Of a stretch of DNA of 64,000 bases, positions 1 to 11,276 are shown one piece after another. Under the pieces are notes generated by a model, which did not search any database, was not told the DNA's origin, and worked only from the letters and a program-made list of their open reading frames with translations. The stretch is from the NCBI GenBank assembly GCA_037447655.1, contig JBBHKE010001601.1:1-64000 (forward strand), given 5' to 3'. The stretch's first letter is position 1, and each line of letters opens with the position of its first letter. Origin of the DNA: Zygnema cylindricum. Its lineage: Eukaryota; Streptophyta; Zygnematophyceae; Zygnematales; Zygnemataceae. The position numbers and the translations under genes are program-made.

Positions 1-57
1 CCCCCCCCCCCTCTCCCCCCCCCCTCTCCCTCTCCCCCCCCCCCTCTCCTTTTTTCC
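1..57. repeat. C-rich / (CCCTCT)n low-complexity tract
   Basis: Runs of C broken by CT and TCT steps fill the first bases of the window. It is simple-sequence DNA with no coding signal. Confidence 0.9.
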
Positions 58-2109
58 GGGCAGGTGAGCACCTTCTCTTTTTTCGGTCAGGGAAATATTT
101 TCGACGCTGCCCGGACAAATCTCCGTTTGAGACGACACTTTCACGCGATGTCGCCAGCTCACTCAGGTTTGTCTTATCCTTATTTTGTCACGTCCTGGTG
201 ACTTATCCTTTTATTGTCCCATTCATTCTATCTCTTCCTTATTTCGTCCCATTTTTTGTCGTATCCTTTCTTTGTCCCATTCTTCCAATATCATTTTTTG
301 TTGTTTCTTTATTTCGTCCTATTCCTTTATCTTACCCTTATTTTATGTTATTATTTTTTTGTCCTTTGTTTTGTTTTTTATGCTTTGTCTTATTGTGGTT
401 ACGTGTGCTCTTGTATGCAGTTCGTCTTTTCCATACATTGTCTTTTCTTTGTTTTGTTTTTTCCTGTTTTTGTCTTTCATAAGGTGGTAGGTGGTAGGGT
501 TTAACACTTAAATCCAAATAACATTGTCAACTACTATATTTATTAGTATAATTATTCTTATTGTTATAATGTTTTCTTTTATTTCATGTCGTTGTTTTGT
601 TTTTGCTTTCATCCTATTTACTTTAAGACTTAAAATCTTGATATTGACCGTTTTTATTTCCCTTTCTTTTCCCTTTTTTCTCTTTTTTTTTCCCCCGATG
701 AATTTTTAGAGCCCTAAGGAACAACTTACGGTGGAAATTTTTGACAAAACTGGGAAGAATTTTTTTTATGAAAATGTCGACGAAAATTTTGACGGAAATT
801 TTGACGAAAGAAAAGAATCTCCAAATCGGAAAAAACAACAAACAATTTGAAATGGAAAATGTTGCTGTTTGTAGCAATTTTAGAAACGGGAAAATGGACA
901 GAAAATGCCAAAAAAATGGACGTTTTTAGGAAATTTCGAATCAAAGAAGTGTTTTTTGAAAACGGTTTGGAGGACAAAAATTAAAAAAATTGTGGAGGAA
1001 CAAAAGTATTCACTTCTATAATGACAAAAAAAACGACAAATATGAATATATTGAAAAAGAGCAAAGAAGGGGAGATTGAAGGTGATAATATTCTTGAAAA
1101 TGAAAGATTTCTGGGTCTTCCGGAGGTTTTCGAGGACGAAGATAATGTGTTAAACCTAAAACTATTGAAGGGAAAGTTTCAAAAAAAGGCTTTTTGGAGG
1201 ATCAAGATAGTCATTAATAGAAAATAGTAGTGGTTTGGGGGTTTGTGGGGTGTATCAGAATTTTCAGCCCACAACATCGGACAAAAGTGTGAGGATTCTG
1301 TTGATGAAATTTTTGACGATTTGAATTGAAATTTTTCAATAGGAGTTACAAAAGTAGAGGAATTAACCAAGGCTAGCGTAAAAGAATAGTATTAACTTGA
1401 GGGGGGATTTTTTTTGAAATAAATAGAGAAAATGGAAATTTTAATTCGGAAAATGTCGAAATCAAGAGCTCGGATTAAAAAGTGGGGTTTGTAAATAGTA
1501 AAGGAGGAGAGGATCGAACCAATAAACAGTTTTGATGAGAAGGAAATATTTAGAAATTATAACTTCTCGATATAATGTGGTTGGAGATAACAAGAGCAGT
1601 GAAAATAACAAGAGTATGGAAAATAGGGTTTCTGAAGAGAGTTGTGGGTTACGAGAATGGGGTTCCGAAGGCCCAAGGATTTTCTATGATGTTTTTGTCG
1701 CATTTTTAGTAATTTTTTATCATGTTTCAGTATTTTTTATCTTTGTATTTTTTTTTTACTTAGTTCAGATTTCCCCCATCGCACCGCATTAGAGTTTAAA
1801 GTGCCTGGAAAGTGGAAAAAAGGAAAAAAATAATGAACAATAAAAGAAATGAAATAAAAAACCACTGCTAAATACTGTACACCTGATCACTATTAGAGTT
1901 AAAACAAAAAAGACTTTAAATGGAAAGCTTAATGGTAAACCATTGAAGCAAATGGGAACAAAAACTTAGAAATAATACAAAGTCGAAACCTAATGAAGGT
2001 GGAAGGAAAAGGGGAAAACAAGCCGGAAAAAACTAACAGTGAAAGACATTGAAAGGAAAAGCACAAAAGCGACAACAATGTAGAAAAAAAAATGAAAACG
2101 AACACAAAT
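58..2109. other. Non-coding low-complexity DNA
   Basis: No credible gene is visible. Positions 180-480 are pyrimidine-rich, with a loosely repeated TTTNGTCCCATT motif about every 35 bases; its overlapping frames are only F/S/L-rich low-complexity peptides. Positions 720-1000 are purine-rich, with repeats of the type GACGAAAATTTTGACGGAAA. Positions 1000-2100 are A-rich with short meaningless frames. Confidence 0.7.
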
Positions 2110-2111
2110 TA

Positions 2112-2704
2112 CACCTCTAATCATTAGGTTTAAAAAAAAAGTAGTGTAAACGCTAATTTATTGTTAATAGTGCTATTTTTGTGTTTTGTGTCCAAAAAGG
2201 AAATTGCATTAACATTAATTTGGCACTTCACACCAATTTGTGTGTCGACTTTGTAGCGTCTACATTGAGTTGGCATTAATACTATTTCAAGTGCAGGTGT
2301 ACTACCTTGACAGCATTCTCCCAGATACACACTTGTGGGGTTTCGAAATCTTACGAAACATGTCAATTAGAGTAAAATTTAACAGTATTTTTGAAATTTT
2401 ATGCTTTTTATTTTGTAGTGTTCCGCTCCTTCCGGCCGCTAACTGGTACTTAAATCTAATGTATATGCAAAACGCACTTAATGTTGTAGAAATGAGAGGT
2501 CATGTGCACGCTATGTACGGAAACGAGCTTCTCTTACATCACACTAATTTCGACGAACATAACATAAAATTGTTAACAATAAATAAAAACTTTCCATATT
2601 AGCATTAATTCTATTTTAATGTTAATAACGCTAATTTATGATTTTGGGCCGAAAAAAAGCCGCGATGAAATTAGTGTCATCAACACTAACAACGATTAGC
2701 GGTG
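2112..2704. mobile_element. TA-flanked MITE (CACCTC...CGGTG ends)
   Basis: The element begins CACCTCTAATCATTAG and ends in the complement of CACCGCTAATCGTTGTTAG, with TA directly outside each end. The interior contains several GCTAAT / ATTAGC words and no coding frame. TA target duplication and a terminal C fit a Tc1/mariner-type (Stowaway-like) MITE. It belongs to the CACCGC-ended superfamily that recurs across this window. Confidence 0.65.
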
Positions 2705-2806
2705 TACCAAACCAAACCTCATTATAGCTAAAAAACAAAAACCAACTCCTTAAATCCCCTAAACTCAGCGGACAACGCTAAGGTAGGTCCGTAACACGTT
2801 GGCGAT

Positions 2807-3620
2807 TCATAATAACAAAAGTAGATTTAAGAGGGATATAAGCTTGCACTCGTGCAAACTCACAGGTAAACGTTGATGATAAAACGAAGAAAGGACCAAA
2901 GGAAGAGGTCTCCGCAAGCCTCTCTTTTCAAAAGAACACTGACCACAGGTGCAGAGGACCTCGTCCAAAGCAACTCCCAAACAAAAAAAAATCTCCATCG
3001 TAATAAAATTATCCACAACATCGTTGTGTGCATAATCACGCTCTATCTTCTTAGCAGCGTCACGACTGACTCCAACATGTCGAGTCGTCTCACAAACGGC
3101 TCTAACCAAGGTAAGGATCGCCAAAAAAATGTCACCTAATATATGACAATGACCATCAATCGAAACAATATTAATTTGTCGCGATGGAATAATACTTGAA
3201 ACCCCATGACGAATAGAATGTTCCCCTCAAGAGAAACAATCGCATTATTGTCGCGAATAGTGTCCCATGCTTAGATAAACCCCCCCCCCCATGGGTGCAA
3301 CAACGTAAATCGACCCCATCTGGCTGAAAGACACATTTCCACGAGATAACGAGAGAGGCGAGTAAAGGTGGATGGATAAGGGAGACCAAGACTAAACTTG
3401 AGAGTGATAACGAAATAAACAGACTCCAGACATAACATAGATTGGGGAGATTTTGTGTAGCCAATAGCCAAGCTCTAAAATAAGGGCCACCGTTTGAGAG
3501 GAAAGAGGTACGTGAAGTATCAGATGAAAGCATTCCGCAATGCTCAGATCGAATGGTGGCGACAACCTTATCATAAATTAATTCTTGAAATGCCACTCTA
3601 CTTCCAAGAAGCATTTTTTA
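2807..3620 (-). pseudogene. LINE C-terminal fragment (R2-like type), 5'-truncated
   Basis: Two minus-strand frames (3614-3171 and 3124-2807) read as the C-terminal part of the same kind of non-LTR retrotransposon protein as the larger LINE at 8.15-14.2 kb. The upstream frame carries a Cys/His-rich patch (RCCTHGGGG...KHG). The downstream frame reads as a post-endonuclease tail, with a SRDAAKKIERDY segment matched by SRDAATYKEINY in the larger LINE. The two frames are offset by a frameshift, so it is dead. No reverse transcriptase remains, as expected for 5' truncation during target-primed insertion. Its function is inferred only from resemblance. Confidence 0.55.
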
Positions 3621-4527
3621 TGAAACCATAAATTAGAGTTAACAACACCGTTCAATTAACCCATGATTAGCCACGTTTCGCAGCTTAAGTTAACGTAGTC
3701 AATTTTGATAAAGTGTTCACACTAACACTTTACAAAATTTAAGACTGACGGATTGTTCTTAGAAGCAATAACTATTTTCGGTGAACACTACGTTTGTGTA
3801 GCATCAAAGAAGATTCTAGCATTTTGTTCATTTTTTTCTACTAATTTTGTGTTTAGTTCCAAACTGATCAATAAGTTTCTTCAATGGATTTTAACAAACA
3901 ATTTTCATAAAGATTTTTTTCGTTTGAAGATTCGAGTGAGCTTTAGCTATAAGATGATAATTTTCAGAGTTTGGAAGAAACATAACTTTTACGAAAGTGA
4001 GGAGAAAGGACAAAAAAGTAGGAATTGGAAGGAAGGAAGAAGAATGTACAAACGCTAAAAATAGCTTAGAGAACCACCCACGTTAAAAAATGTGTCCTTG
4101 AAAGTACGATAGAGAAGTACAGTTGACAACAATGTCGCTTTAATCATACAATACAATTAGCCCACGTAAAAAAGTAGTGGACAAAAATTACTTTTAGTCG
4201 GTTTTAATTGTAGTGAACAATCTTTCATTTCAATTACGTTGTATACTTTGATGGTTTAACCATCGCGGTTTTGATGATAAAATCTTTTTCTATAGTCGGT
4301 TTTCAACACTGCAAATTTTAGCAAAGTACACATAGCAGTACTTCATAAAAGACGTCAAAAACGACAATGATTGAATGCAACAAAAGGTACGGCGCAAGGC
4401 CACGCCATACGACGGTCATCCCATAGGTCTTCGGATCAAATCCCAAAATCGGCGCGAACCATTTGCAAAGGGCTGTGCCTCCTGCTCCCTTAGCCTGTCT
4501 CCTTGTCTGCCTAAGGAAGCCATGGAA
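3621..4527. other. No gene seen
   Basis: AT-rich sequence with short random frames. I recognise neither transposon ends nor conserved domains here. Confidence 0.6.
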
Positions 4528-4623
4528 GCCAGACAGTCCTCGGTGATATCGACAAGTATGAGGGTTGTAGTGGAAGTCAAACAGTCCTCGGTGATATCGA
4601 CAAGTATGAGGGTTGTAGTAAGA
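4528..4623. repeat. 48-bp tandem duplication
   Basis: Two nearly identical 48-base units start with GGAAGCCAGACAGTCCTCGG and differ at about three positions. The length is a multiple of three, so the short frame through it repeats 16 residues. No function is evident. Confidence 0.85.
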
Positions 4624-4679
4624 CCATAGACTGACAAAGAGAGAGAAGATAAAATACCTTTTTCAACATTACTTGCACT

Positions 4680-5323
4680 CCGCTCTATTTTGTCGGGCCA
4701 TATTTTGTCGTGCCAGTAAACAACCTTTCGAAATTATGATTAGTGCCACGTATTTAGTGTTCACATTTGAAAATCTAAAAATATTATTAAAACGGAAAAT
4801 CTGAACGATAATATCTGTATTAGCGGAGGTACTGTAGTTAATGATTCGTATGAAATGTTTGCGGCCAAATTTTAATTTTGAAAATGGAAATCAAAATTTC
4901 GAAAAACGGAATGGCAAAAAGACACCGTAAACTTTGAAGTTTGGTGGATGTCACACGGAGCGTGCGAGGATACTTTCAATTGACTTTGATCCAGCGTGGC
5001 TGGCGGCACATGGCATGTACGACGTGATCGTCTATTCGTAGTAAATATTAATTTTCCATTTCAAGTGTACTCACGTTACTCGTCCAGTGTGAAGCAACTC
5101 TCCTCGCGACGAGAGTTTCTACACACTGGATGATTTGCGTGATTGCTTCGCAGATCTGAAAAAGTTAAAAATCTAACGGTCAATATTTACGCCTATAATG
5201 TTGGGAGCATCCCCCCGTCAACATTTCAGTAAGCATGTTTCGTTTTTTTTTGTACGAATCTGTACGTAAACGTATGGCTTCCAATAAAAACCCCATTTTT
5301 CACCTAATGGAATCTTACCCTAA
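4680..5323. mobile_element. Harbinger/Tourist-like element, copy 1 (left end lost)
   Basis: This stretch aligns by eye with the flanks of copia A2 (45423-45838 plus 52347-52688), including ATTTTGTCGTGCC near the left and CACTGGATGATNTGCG in the middle. The right end is the complement of GGGTAAGATTCCATTAGG followed by TAA. That matches the terminal repeats and TWA target sites of the other two copies. The left terminal repeat is not recognisable. There is no transposase frame, so it is non-autonomous. Confidence 0.55.
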
Positions 5324-5728
5324 GTCATACAACAGCCAGTTTGCATCCGTATAACTATCCTTATCACCGACAAATAAAGGAACGTTTAGGGCTGCTACAA
5401 AAATAAAAATACATAACAAAGCCCATTGATGACAACATATGACAAATAGTATGTTAACTTTGACGACACTTCATTATTTTACCGTTTTTACTTTTTTTGG
5501 GCTCTTACTGGCTGGAACAATTAGGCTCGGCAGAATCTAGCCGTTTTAAATTGGGTTGCCAATCCCAAACCGATTGCAAACCGAACTGAACCGTTCAGCT
5601 TGGTGCAGAGTGAAACTGAGCTGAACCGAACCGAACTGCTCGTACAGTACATTGTGGCGTTCCGTGTTGTGATTTTTTTTCAAACTCAGCGCCCTATGAA
5701 ATAAACTTTTCAAAAGTAAGGGAATATT
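5324..5728. other. No gene seen
   Basis: Spacer of about 400 bases. It contains a run of GAACTGAACCG-like words around 5570-5640 and nothing that I can assign. Confidence 0.6.
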
Positions 5729-5848
5729 ACACCGCGAATCGCTATTAGCGTATAAATTTTTTTAGCATATAAAAATAATAAGCGTTATTAACGCTAATTG
5801 GGAATTTGAAAATTTTCAAAAAAAACATATATTATACATTTTTACTAA

Positions 5849-6627
5849 GGATCAAGTTCCATAAGTCATTTTTGTAATCGTACAGCCAACTCTACGGGCC
5901 GGGTTTATTGAGTCGATGTTCAATCGGCCAGATCTACGGGCCGCGTTTATTGAGTTGATGTTTTATCGGCCAGATCTACGGGCCGCGTTTATTGAGTTGA
6001 TGTTTTATCACGGAGAGTCTGTAAACCACGTATTATACACTGAGTGGCACCACGAAAGCTACGATCCGATATTGAATATCCTTCAAATTTTTCACACTGT
6101 ACCAAGTCATAATACGACAGAACGTTTGTACTTTTTGCAAATGCCAGTCTTCTACGCCAGCTCATTTTTTAGAGTTTTTCTTTTCGAACATGACGAAAAT
6201 CCTTTGCCGAAAATAGTGTGACGAAAGAGAGCTGCCAGAAATAGCACAATGAAGGACCGTTTCGAGATTAATTTTTTTATTTTCAGTTGCATTTTGAAAG
6301 GTAGATATCATGTGCAAATTTTGTCAATTTCGTTGGTTGTCCATCGTGACACATAGCTTAATCGTCGAGCGTGTCACGATTAGTTTTTTTCTGTAGCTGC
6401 CAACCCACCTCCTACTCGTACGTTGTCAGCCACACATAAAAATGAAGCGAACGCCTCGCGGATGAATATTCGACGGTCAGTGTTACTTCCCATACATTCG
6501 AATAGTATTGGCAAGATTCTTTGTAATGTTGTTTCGCGTATAACAACAAAATAGGCGATACTGTTTGGTATGGATGTTCGCGGATTTTTGTAAACTACCC
6601 CACTTTTCGATTTATGGAACTAGACCC
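5849..6627. mobile_element. Harbinger/Tourist-like element, copy 2
   Basis: The ends are GGATCAAGTTCCATAA and the complement of GGGTCTAGTTCCATAA, matching at 14 of 16 positions. TAA lies directly outside both (left CTAA then GGATC; right GACCC then TAA). GGG-starting repeats with a TAA/TTA target duplication are typical of PIF/Harbinger. It is 779 bp with no transposase, so it behaves as a MITE. It is inserted in the TA-flanked element around it. Confidence 0.65.
5884..6010 (+). repeat. 42-bp tandem repeat, three units
   Basis: Three units of about 42 bases (core TCTACGGGCCGCGTTTATTG) lie head to tail; the first is more diverged. The period is a multiple of three, so a short open frame (5916-6221) contains a 14-residue repeat, RPDLRAAFIELMFY, twice exactly. 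No known domain is seen, and the frame may be fortuitous. Confidence 0.8.
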
Positions 6628-6846
6628 TAATGCTATTTTGGATTTTTCAAAAAATTAGAAAAAAACCCTAAACATGCTTACGCTAATATAGGTATCCGTA
6701 TAACATCTTTGGAATCATACGTCCCTCGTAATTTTACCGTCCGTACTTGTTAGACTATTTTATGTGAGTTAAATTTGCACTTTCTTCCAGTGCACATTCA
6801 CATGCGCACGCCTATGTTAAATTATTTTCTGTACTTTTTCACTAAG

Positions 6847-6900
6847 AAAAGGTACAATTGTGTACGGTATAACATTTACCGTACACCATACTATTTAAAT
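6847..6900 (+). promoter_or_regulatory. MITE palindrome-plus-TATA module, copy 1
   Basis: GTACGGT and ACCGTAC form an inverted repeat, followed a few bases later by CTATTTAAAT, a TATA-like box. The same arrangement recurs in at least eight other places in the window. A promoter or protein-binding role is inferred. Confidence 0.5.
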
Positions 6901-7499
6901 CACAGTGTACTTTCGTTTGTTACGCTAATTGGAACAGAACCCTTAATGGCGTAAAGGGGAAAATATAATTATTAATGTTATTTTTTATTTTTTTTCAAAT
7001 TTTGAGGGAACCAAATTAACGTTCAATATGCTAATAGCGATTGGCGGTGTACTCTACTGTAGTACGGGTATCGAAAAAATCATATATCGTAAAAGATATT
7101 GTCCTATATTAGGGATAATATATATCTACAACTGACATCAAATATCGGCCAAACCTTCTCGATATACACCACTAGGCATACCGCCTATTCAACACTATAT
7201 CATGTCTGAACTACAATAATGACGGCCTTTTAAAGTCCAAATCGAGGACCTTTCACACTGGACTTTTTGTCGCCATCTCTGTCAAACATGTTGCGCGTCA
7301 AAAACTAAAGTACCGTAGTGGTATTAGACATTGGGGGGAGGGCTTATTTGGCGGGCGGCGGAGACCTTCGAGGAGGATTTTGCCCGGGCAATGTAAATCC
7401 CTCCCAGTTAGGGTGTGTCCCCATGTACTTGTAACTTAGCGAAATTACTTTGTATTTTAGCGCGGATCCGCCGGACCCGGTGTTCAAGTGTCCCTATGT

Positions 7500-7905
7500 C
7501 TGTAAGGACGAAATCGTAACTTACGCTTGTGACGTAATATAGATACTTGTACAAAATCTGACAAATCTTACACAAATTGTACGTTCACATAGTCGAAACG
7601 CGGTTGTTGGACGAATATGTGCGAACGTGATATTTGACAACCCGATTTTATCCCCTTTTAAGAGCCCATAATCTCATGCGTCCGCGGTTACTAAAACTCA
7701 GTAATTATAATTTTTCAATTAAAAGGTACAATTTTGTACGGTCTGACACTTACCGTACACCACTATTTAAATGACAATGTACTTTCGTTACAAAAAACCC
7801 TAAATGGCGTAAAGGAAAAAACATAATAATTCATGCTATTTAACAATTTGGAAAAAAAAAACGGGACCGGATTAGCGTTCAATACGCTAATAGCGATTGG
7901 CGGTG
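7500..7905. mobile_element. CACCGC-ended element, right part
   Basis: The right end is ...GATTGGCGGTG followed by TA (7906-7907). The interior matches the complement of 14349-14600, including TGTACAAAATCTGACAAATC and GAAACGCGGTTGTTGGACG. I could not find the left end. It is non-coding. Confidence 0.55.
7721..7772 (+). promoter_or_regulatory. MITE palindrome-plus-TATA module, copy 2
   Basis: Same module as at 6847: TTTTGTACGGT, a 9-base spacer, ACCGTAC, then CACTATTTAAAT. Confidence 0.5.
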
Positions 7906-7927
7906 TACCGTACAGTAATGTAAATTT

Positions 7928-8145
7928 CACCGTGTATGGCTATTAGGGTTAATAATTTTTTCGCCACCTAAAACATGTTTTCTCCGTATACACTTGTCCT
8001 ATTTTCCATTTGAGACCGCCAATCGGAAGCAAAGAATCTTACATTTCAATCGCAACCGCCTGATCCATAATTTAACAATCCTGTACGGAGAAAAGATGTT
8101 TTTAAGTTGCCAAAAAAAACATTAACACTAAAGGGATACTCGGTG
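7928..8145. mobile_element. Short CACCGTG-ended MITE (218 bp)
   Basis: It starts CACCGTGTATGGCTATTAGG and ends ATACTCGGTG before TA. The interior is clearly homologous to 40307-40506, sharing TTTGAGACCGNCAATCGGAAGC and GTACGGAGAAAAGATGTTTT. It is non-coding. Confidence 0.6.
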
Positions 8146-8399
8146 TAATGTAAAAATAATGGAAAATTTATTTCAAAAAGTGCGATGGAAAAATCCATCA
8201 AGGTACAAAGGGGTTCAAAAAGAAAAAATAGACGTATAATGCTAAATAATAGCCAAAAGAAACTAACGTAAAGGAAACATGTGAAGTCACCAAATCTAAC
8301 AATAAAAATTACAGAAACTAAACAGAATTACTAAAGATGACACCAAACAAAGGGGAAAACTACACAACCCTAAGAAACTAAACTCCTCACCCCGGAAGA

Positions 8400-8943
8400 T
8401 CGTACATGTGGATTGGATCCTTTGGTGGAAGATCTGGGAGGCCCCGCCAGTCATCCGCCACCGTGCTCCGCCGTAGAAGGGCCGCGGCTTGCGCTCGTTG
8501 AAGAGCCACTGATACTCGTTGACGGTAAAAGGCAACGAGAAAGCTCGGGGAGGGATTCTGGGACCCCGGGTCTCAAAGGTTGTTTTTGCACAGTCACGGA
8601 GGAAATCATCAAAGGACTTGTCCAAAGTACCGAAAATTTATGCGGCAAGTGGCACAAATTGACCCGCCGAGTCTCGGTGAGCGTAATTTATTTCCTTGTA
8701 AGTTGCAGCGTCTCGAGACGCCACGCCCATATGTACCGCCGCGCGAGAAGATACGTGGGTTCCAGTCGGATTCGTGAAGACCACATCACCCAAAGTCCTC
8801 CCAACCCCATGGAGGAAAACCAAGTCAACCCGGGGACTTCGAAGGCCAATAGACTGGGAGGGAGGAGGTAGTATATGAGAAACCTCGCGCCTCACGGTGT
8901 AGCTCGCGTCGGTGCCGATTGCAGCAATTGAGTTGCGAACCAA
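8400..8943 (-). pseudogene. LINE C-terminal restriction-like endonuclease domain and tail
   Basis: The frame 8943-8638 contains RVDLVF followed by LGDVVF, with 12 residues between the two aspartates. This matches the PD-x12-14-D catalytic pattern of the restriction-like endonuclease of R2-group LINEs, except that Val replaces Pro. Then follows SRDAATYKEINY, which resembles SRDAAKKIERDY in the 2.8-3.6 kb fragment. After a frameshift, 8625-8400 continues with a short tail (DKSFDDFLRDCAKTTFETRG). In the family this domain nicks the target DNA; here it is inactive because of the frameshift. The endonuclease assignment is inferred from one motif. Confidence 0.5.
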
Positions 8944-9000
8944 ATCATACGCAACAGTACGTTGGCCGCCTCTAGAGCAACGGAGTAGATGAATCCCGTC

Positions 9001-9560
9001 CTAGTCGATAGGTTGATTACAAACACAATGCGGTCGCCCAAGAAGCGCGGGGTGAGGCAAACCCAAACAAAGACGTAAGGCAGATGTGAACTGGTCAGAC
9101 GTTAGACGAATGGTCGAAAAAATCGGCGTGGCTTGCAGCAACACACCAACCCCTGGCACGGAACACGAACGAAGTCGAGCACACGATTGAGCAGAAGGTA
9201 GCGCGTTTAAAAGGTTATGGAATTCAGCGGCTGCCAATTGCTCAGTTATATGTTGTGGGAGATGAATGTTGTTGTCAGAAATAAAAGTTTGAAAGGGTGG
9301 AACCTGGTTTCTTGCATCAGGTGAGGGGAGCGCACGCGCGGAGAGAAGAGTTTCGTGAAAAGGAAAATGGTTTTCCTCCACCTTAGGGAGGACCTGGGCC
9401 AGAATTGGAACATCATCAACGATAAATCGAGAGGTGATGGTAGGTGCCACCAAAGACCAACTACCCAAATATGCCGCCGGAGCAACTCTAGCCACAGGAA
9501 TCAAACCTAAGCCTCCATTCGAAATAGGGAGACTTGCTTGTTGGCGGGCAAACGTGTTGT
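9001..9560 (-). pseudogene. LINE region between RT and endonuclease
   Basis: The frame reads ASLPISNGGLGLIPVARVAPAAY near its start and ARLRSCSVPGVGVLLQATP near its end, a composition and order typical of the post-RT region of these LINEs. It opens directly at the boundary of the 1.28-kb insertion (about 9561), where the LINE homology stops. Its continuation on the other side is at 10850. Confidence 0.55.
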
Positions 9561-10845
9561 GATATGAAAGCTTTAATACTCAGTAAATGGGTCAGTGAGA
9601 GAGGGATTAGTACTTAGAATACTTTTGGTATACACACTTTATTACTGACCCCTAATAGTGTTACAGTAGTATAAGGACAAAATAGTGTATCGTACTTCTA
9701 CACGGACACGTGTTAGCATATGAGAATTTTGCAGGTATTTCGGAATGGCGCTGACACTCACATACGCGCGTCGAATATCAAATGAGCGGATTCGCGGAAT
9801 CGGACTGACAAAGTTTGGACGACATCTGGTAAATTTACTGTACGGATTAAGTATGGAACGTTGATTCGAATCGTGTTGACGGACACGATTCGCACGGGAC
9901 CACAAGTGACGAAGCCCGCCGTACGCACTCAGGTGCTTCGTACCGCACAACAACAGTCGATTGGACTTATGTGAACTATGTTGACTAAACATTGATTTAA
10001 AATGGGACCACAGAAAATGACTTGGACGCGTGTCGTCCACCGCGAAGATCTACTTTACATCTTAAGACGATCCGTGAATTCAGAATTGACTTGTACGGAC
10101 ACTTACACTCAGTTGGACAAATTCGCCAATTGCTAACTAAGCAAGTGGCACAATTTATGTACGACCACTATTTGTATATATCTGAAACAACTCTTTTTTG
10201 TATGTAGTGTATTAATTTTAGTGTTACAAGATTAAATTAGGATAAAAGTTGCAAATAGGGTTTTAGACGTACTTCCGATACAGTTGAGGTACAGTGTCTT
10301 AATTAGTGTATAGTACTTAGTTACACGTGTAGTTCTTTGATAAGTGTAGGGAATCAGTAAATGACTCTGTGATTATAAATTGTAAGACTTAGGTTTTTTT
10401 TAGTATCAGCTGAGTTTATCAAAGTAATGGCAGACTGTTTTTCTGCATCTTTGACCTGTCAGTATGATCACTTTGATAGATATCTTGATATGAAACTTTG
10501 TCTGGATGTTTTATGATATAGAAACTATATATGTGTGTAGTTTCATTCTGTTCTTCATTTTTTGTAGAATTCTGTTAGGAGTCTACCTGGCTAGGTTCGT
10601 AAGGTGTCAAATGTTTTTAGGAAACTCAGGAGCTCCAATCTCGTGAAATCCTTTATGTATCTGGCGGTAATATTGGGAGGTTACAATGTCCAGTATATAC
10701 TACATACTGGTGCAGTTTGAACTACTTTTACTTATTGTGGTGCAGTTTGAATTACTTTTACTTATTGTGGAGTGATCTGTGCTGTCTGAAACACAAATGT
10801 TTTGGGGTAGTCTACGGGTGTCTTCCGTGAGTAATCCATGGCTGA
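9561..10845. other. 1.28-kb foreign insertion in the LINE, class unknown
   Basis: LINE reading frames stop at about 9560 and resume at about 10850. Between them the sequence has a different, TA/GT-rich character and no coding frame. I could not find terminal inverted repeats, LTR-like TG...CA ends or a clear target duplication. It holds a 30-bp tandem duplication (10709-10770). Confidence 0.45.
10709..10770. repeat. 30-bp tandem duplication
   Basis: Two copies of GTGCAGTTTGAACTACTTTT plus ten further bases lie head to tail with a single C/T difference. Confidence 0.8.
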
Positions 10846-10851
10846 AACAGG

Positions 10852-11187
10852 TTATGGACAACAAAACGAACCCTCCGACTGATCAAAAATCCCACGCCCA
10901 ACGAGGTGGTGGAGTACGCTAAAGAGCTTATCGTCAAATTTCTTAAGAGGAGAAAAAAGCGGAGTCGTTGGTGGGACAGTCGGGGCAAGATAAAGAGGAC
11001 GTTGAGCAAAACAATGGGTGAGGATTGCAAAAGCCACTTGGGAGTCGGAGAGCTTAGGGAGGTCATCAAAGTGCGAGAGGTCCTCCGACAAAGCATCTAT
11101 AACAACCTGGTTCACAAAGGATGGGGCTCCAACAAGGGATCCTAAAGCCTTAATTCCCTCTGTTGAAGACGCAATTCGAAAACCCAT
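10852..11187 (-). pseudogene. LINE connector region after RT
   Basis: The frame begins MGFRIASSTEGIKALGSLVG, the 'GIK-LG-P-VG' block that follows the RT palm and thumb in many LINE proteins. It then gives SFVNQVVIDALSEDLSHFDDL. It lies in the right order just downstream of the RT frame, with a small gap and frame change. It ends where foreign DNA begins (about 10845). Confidence 0.55.
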
Positions 11188-11276
11188 AGGGACGGGGTAG
11201 TCGGAAGGTAAGCCTTAGGGGCATTACGCTACACACTTAGATGGGTTAACTGATAAACCGATCTTAAAAAGTTGCT

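Larger units (their letters stand above)
5730..7049. mobile_element. TA-flanked CACCGC-ended element with nested insertion
   Basis: The left end CACCGCGAATCGCTATTAGCG and the right end complement CACCGCCAATCGCTATTAG form terminal inverted repeats. TA lies outside each end (5728-5729 and 7050-7051). A Harbinger-like element at 5849-6627 sits inside it. The right third is similar to the elements at 7.5-7.9 kb and 14.2-14.8 kb. No transposase is visible. Confidence 0.65.

Noticed and set aside
185-504. Three overlapping frames rich in F, S, L as possible membrane proteins
   Set aside because: They are alternative readings of one pyrimidine-rich repeat; none has a domain or a credible start.
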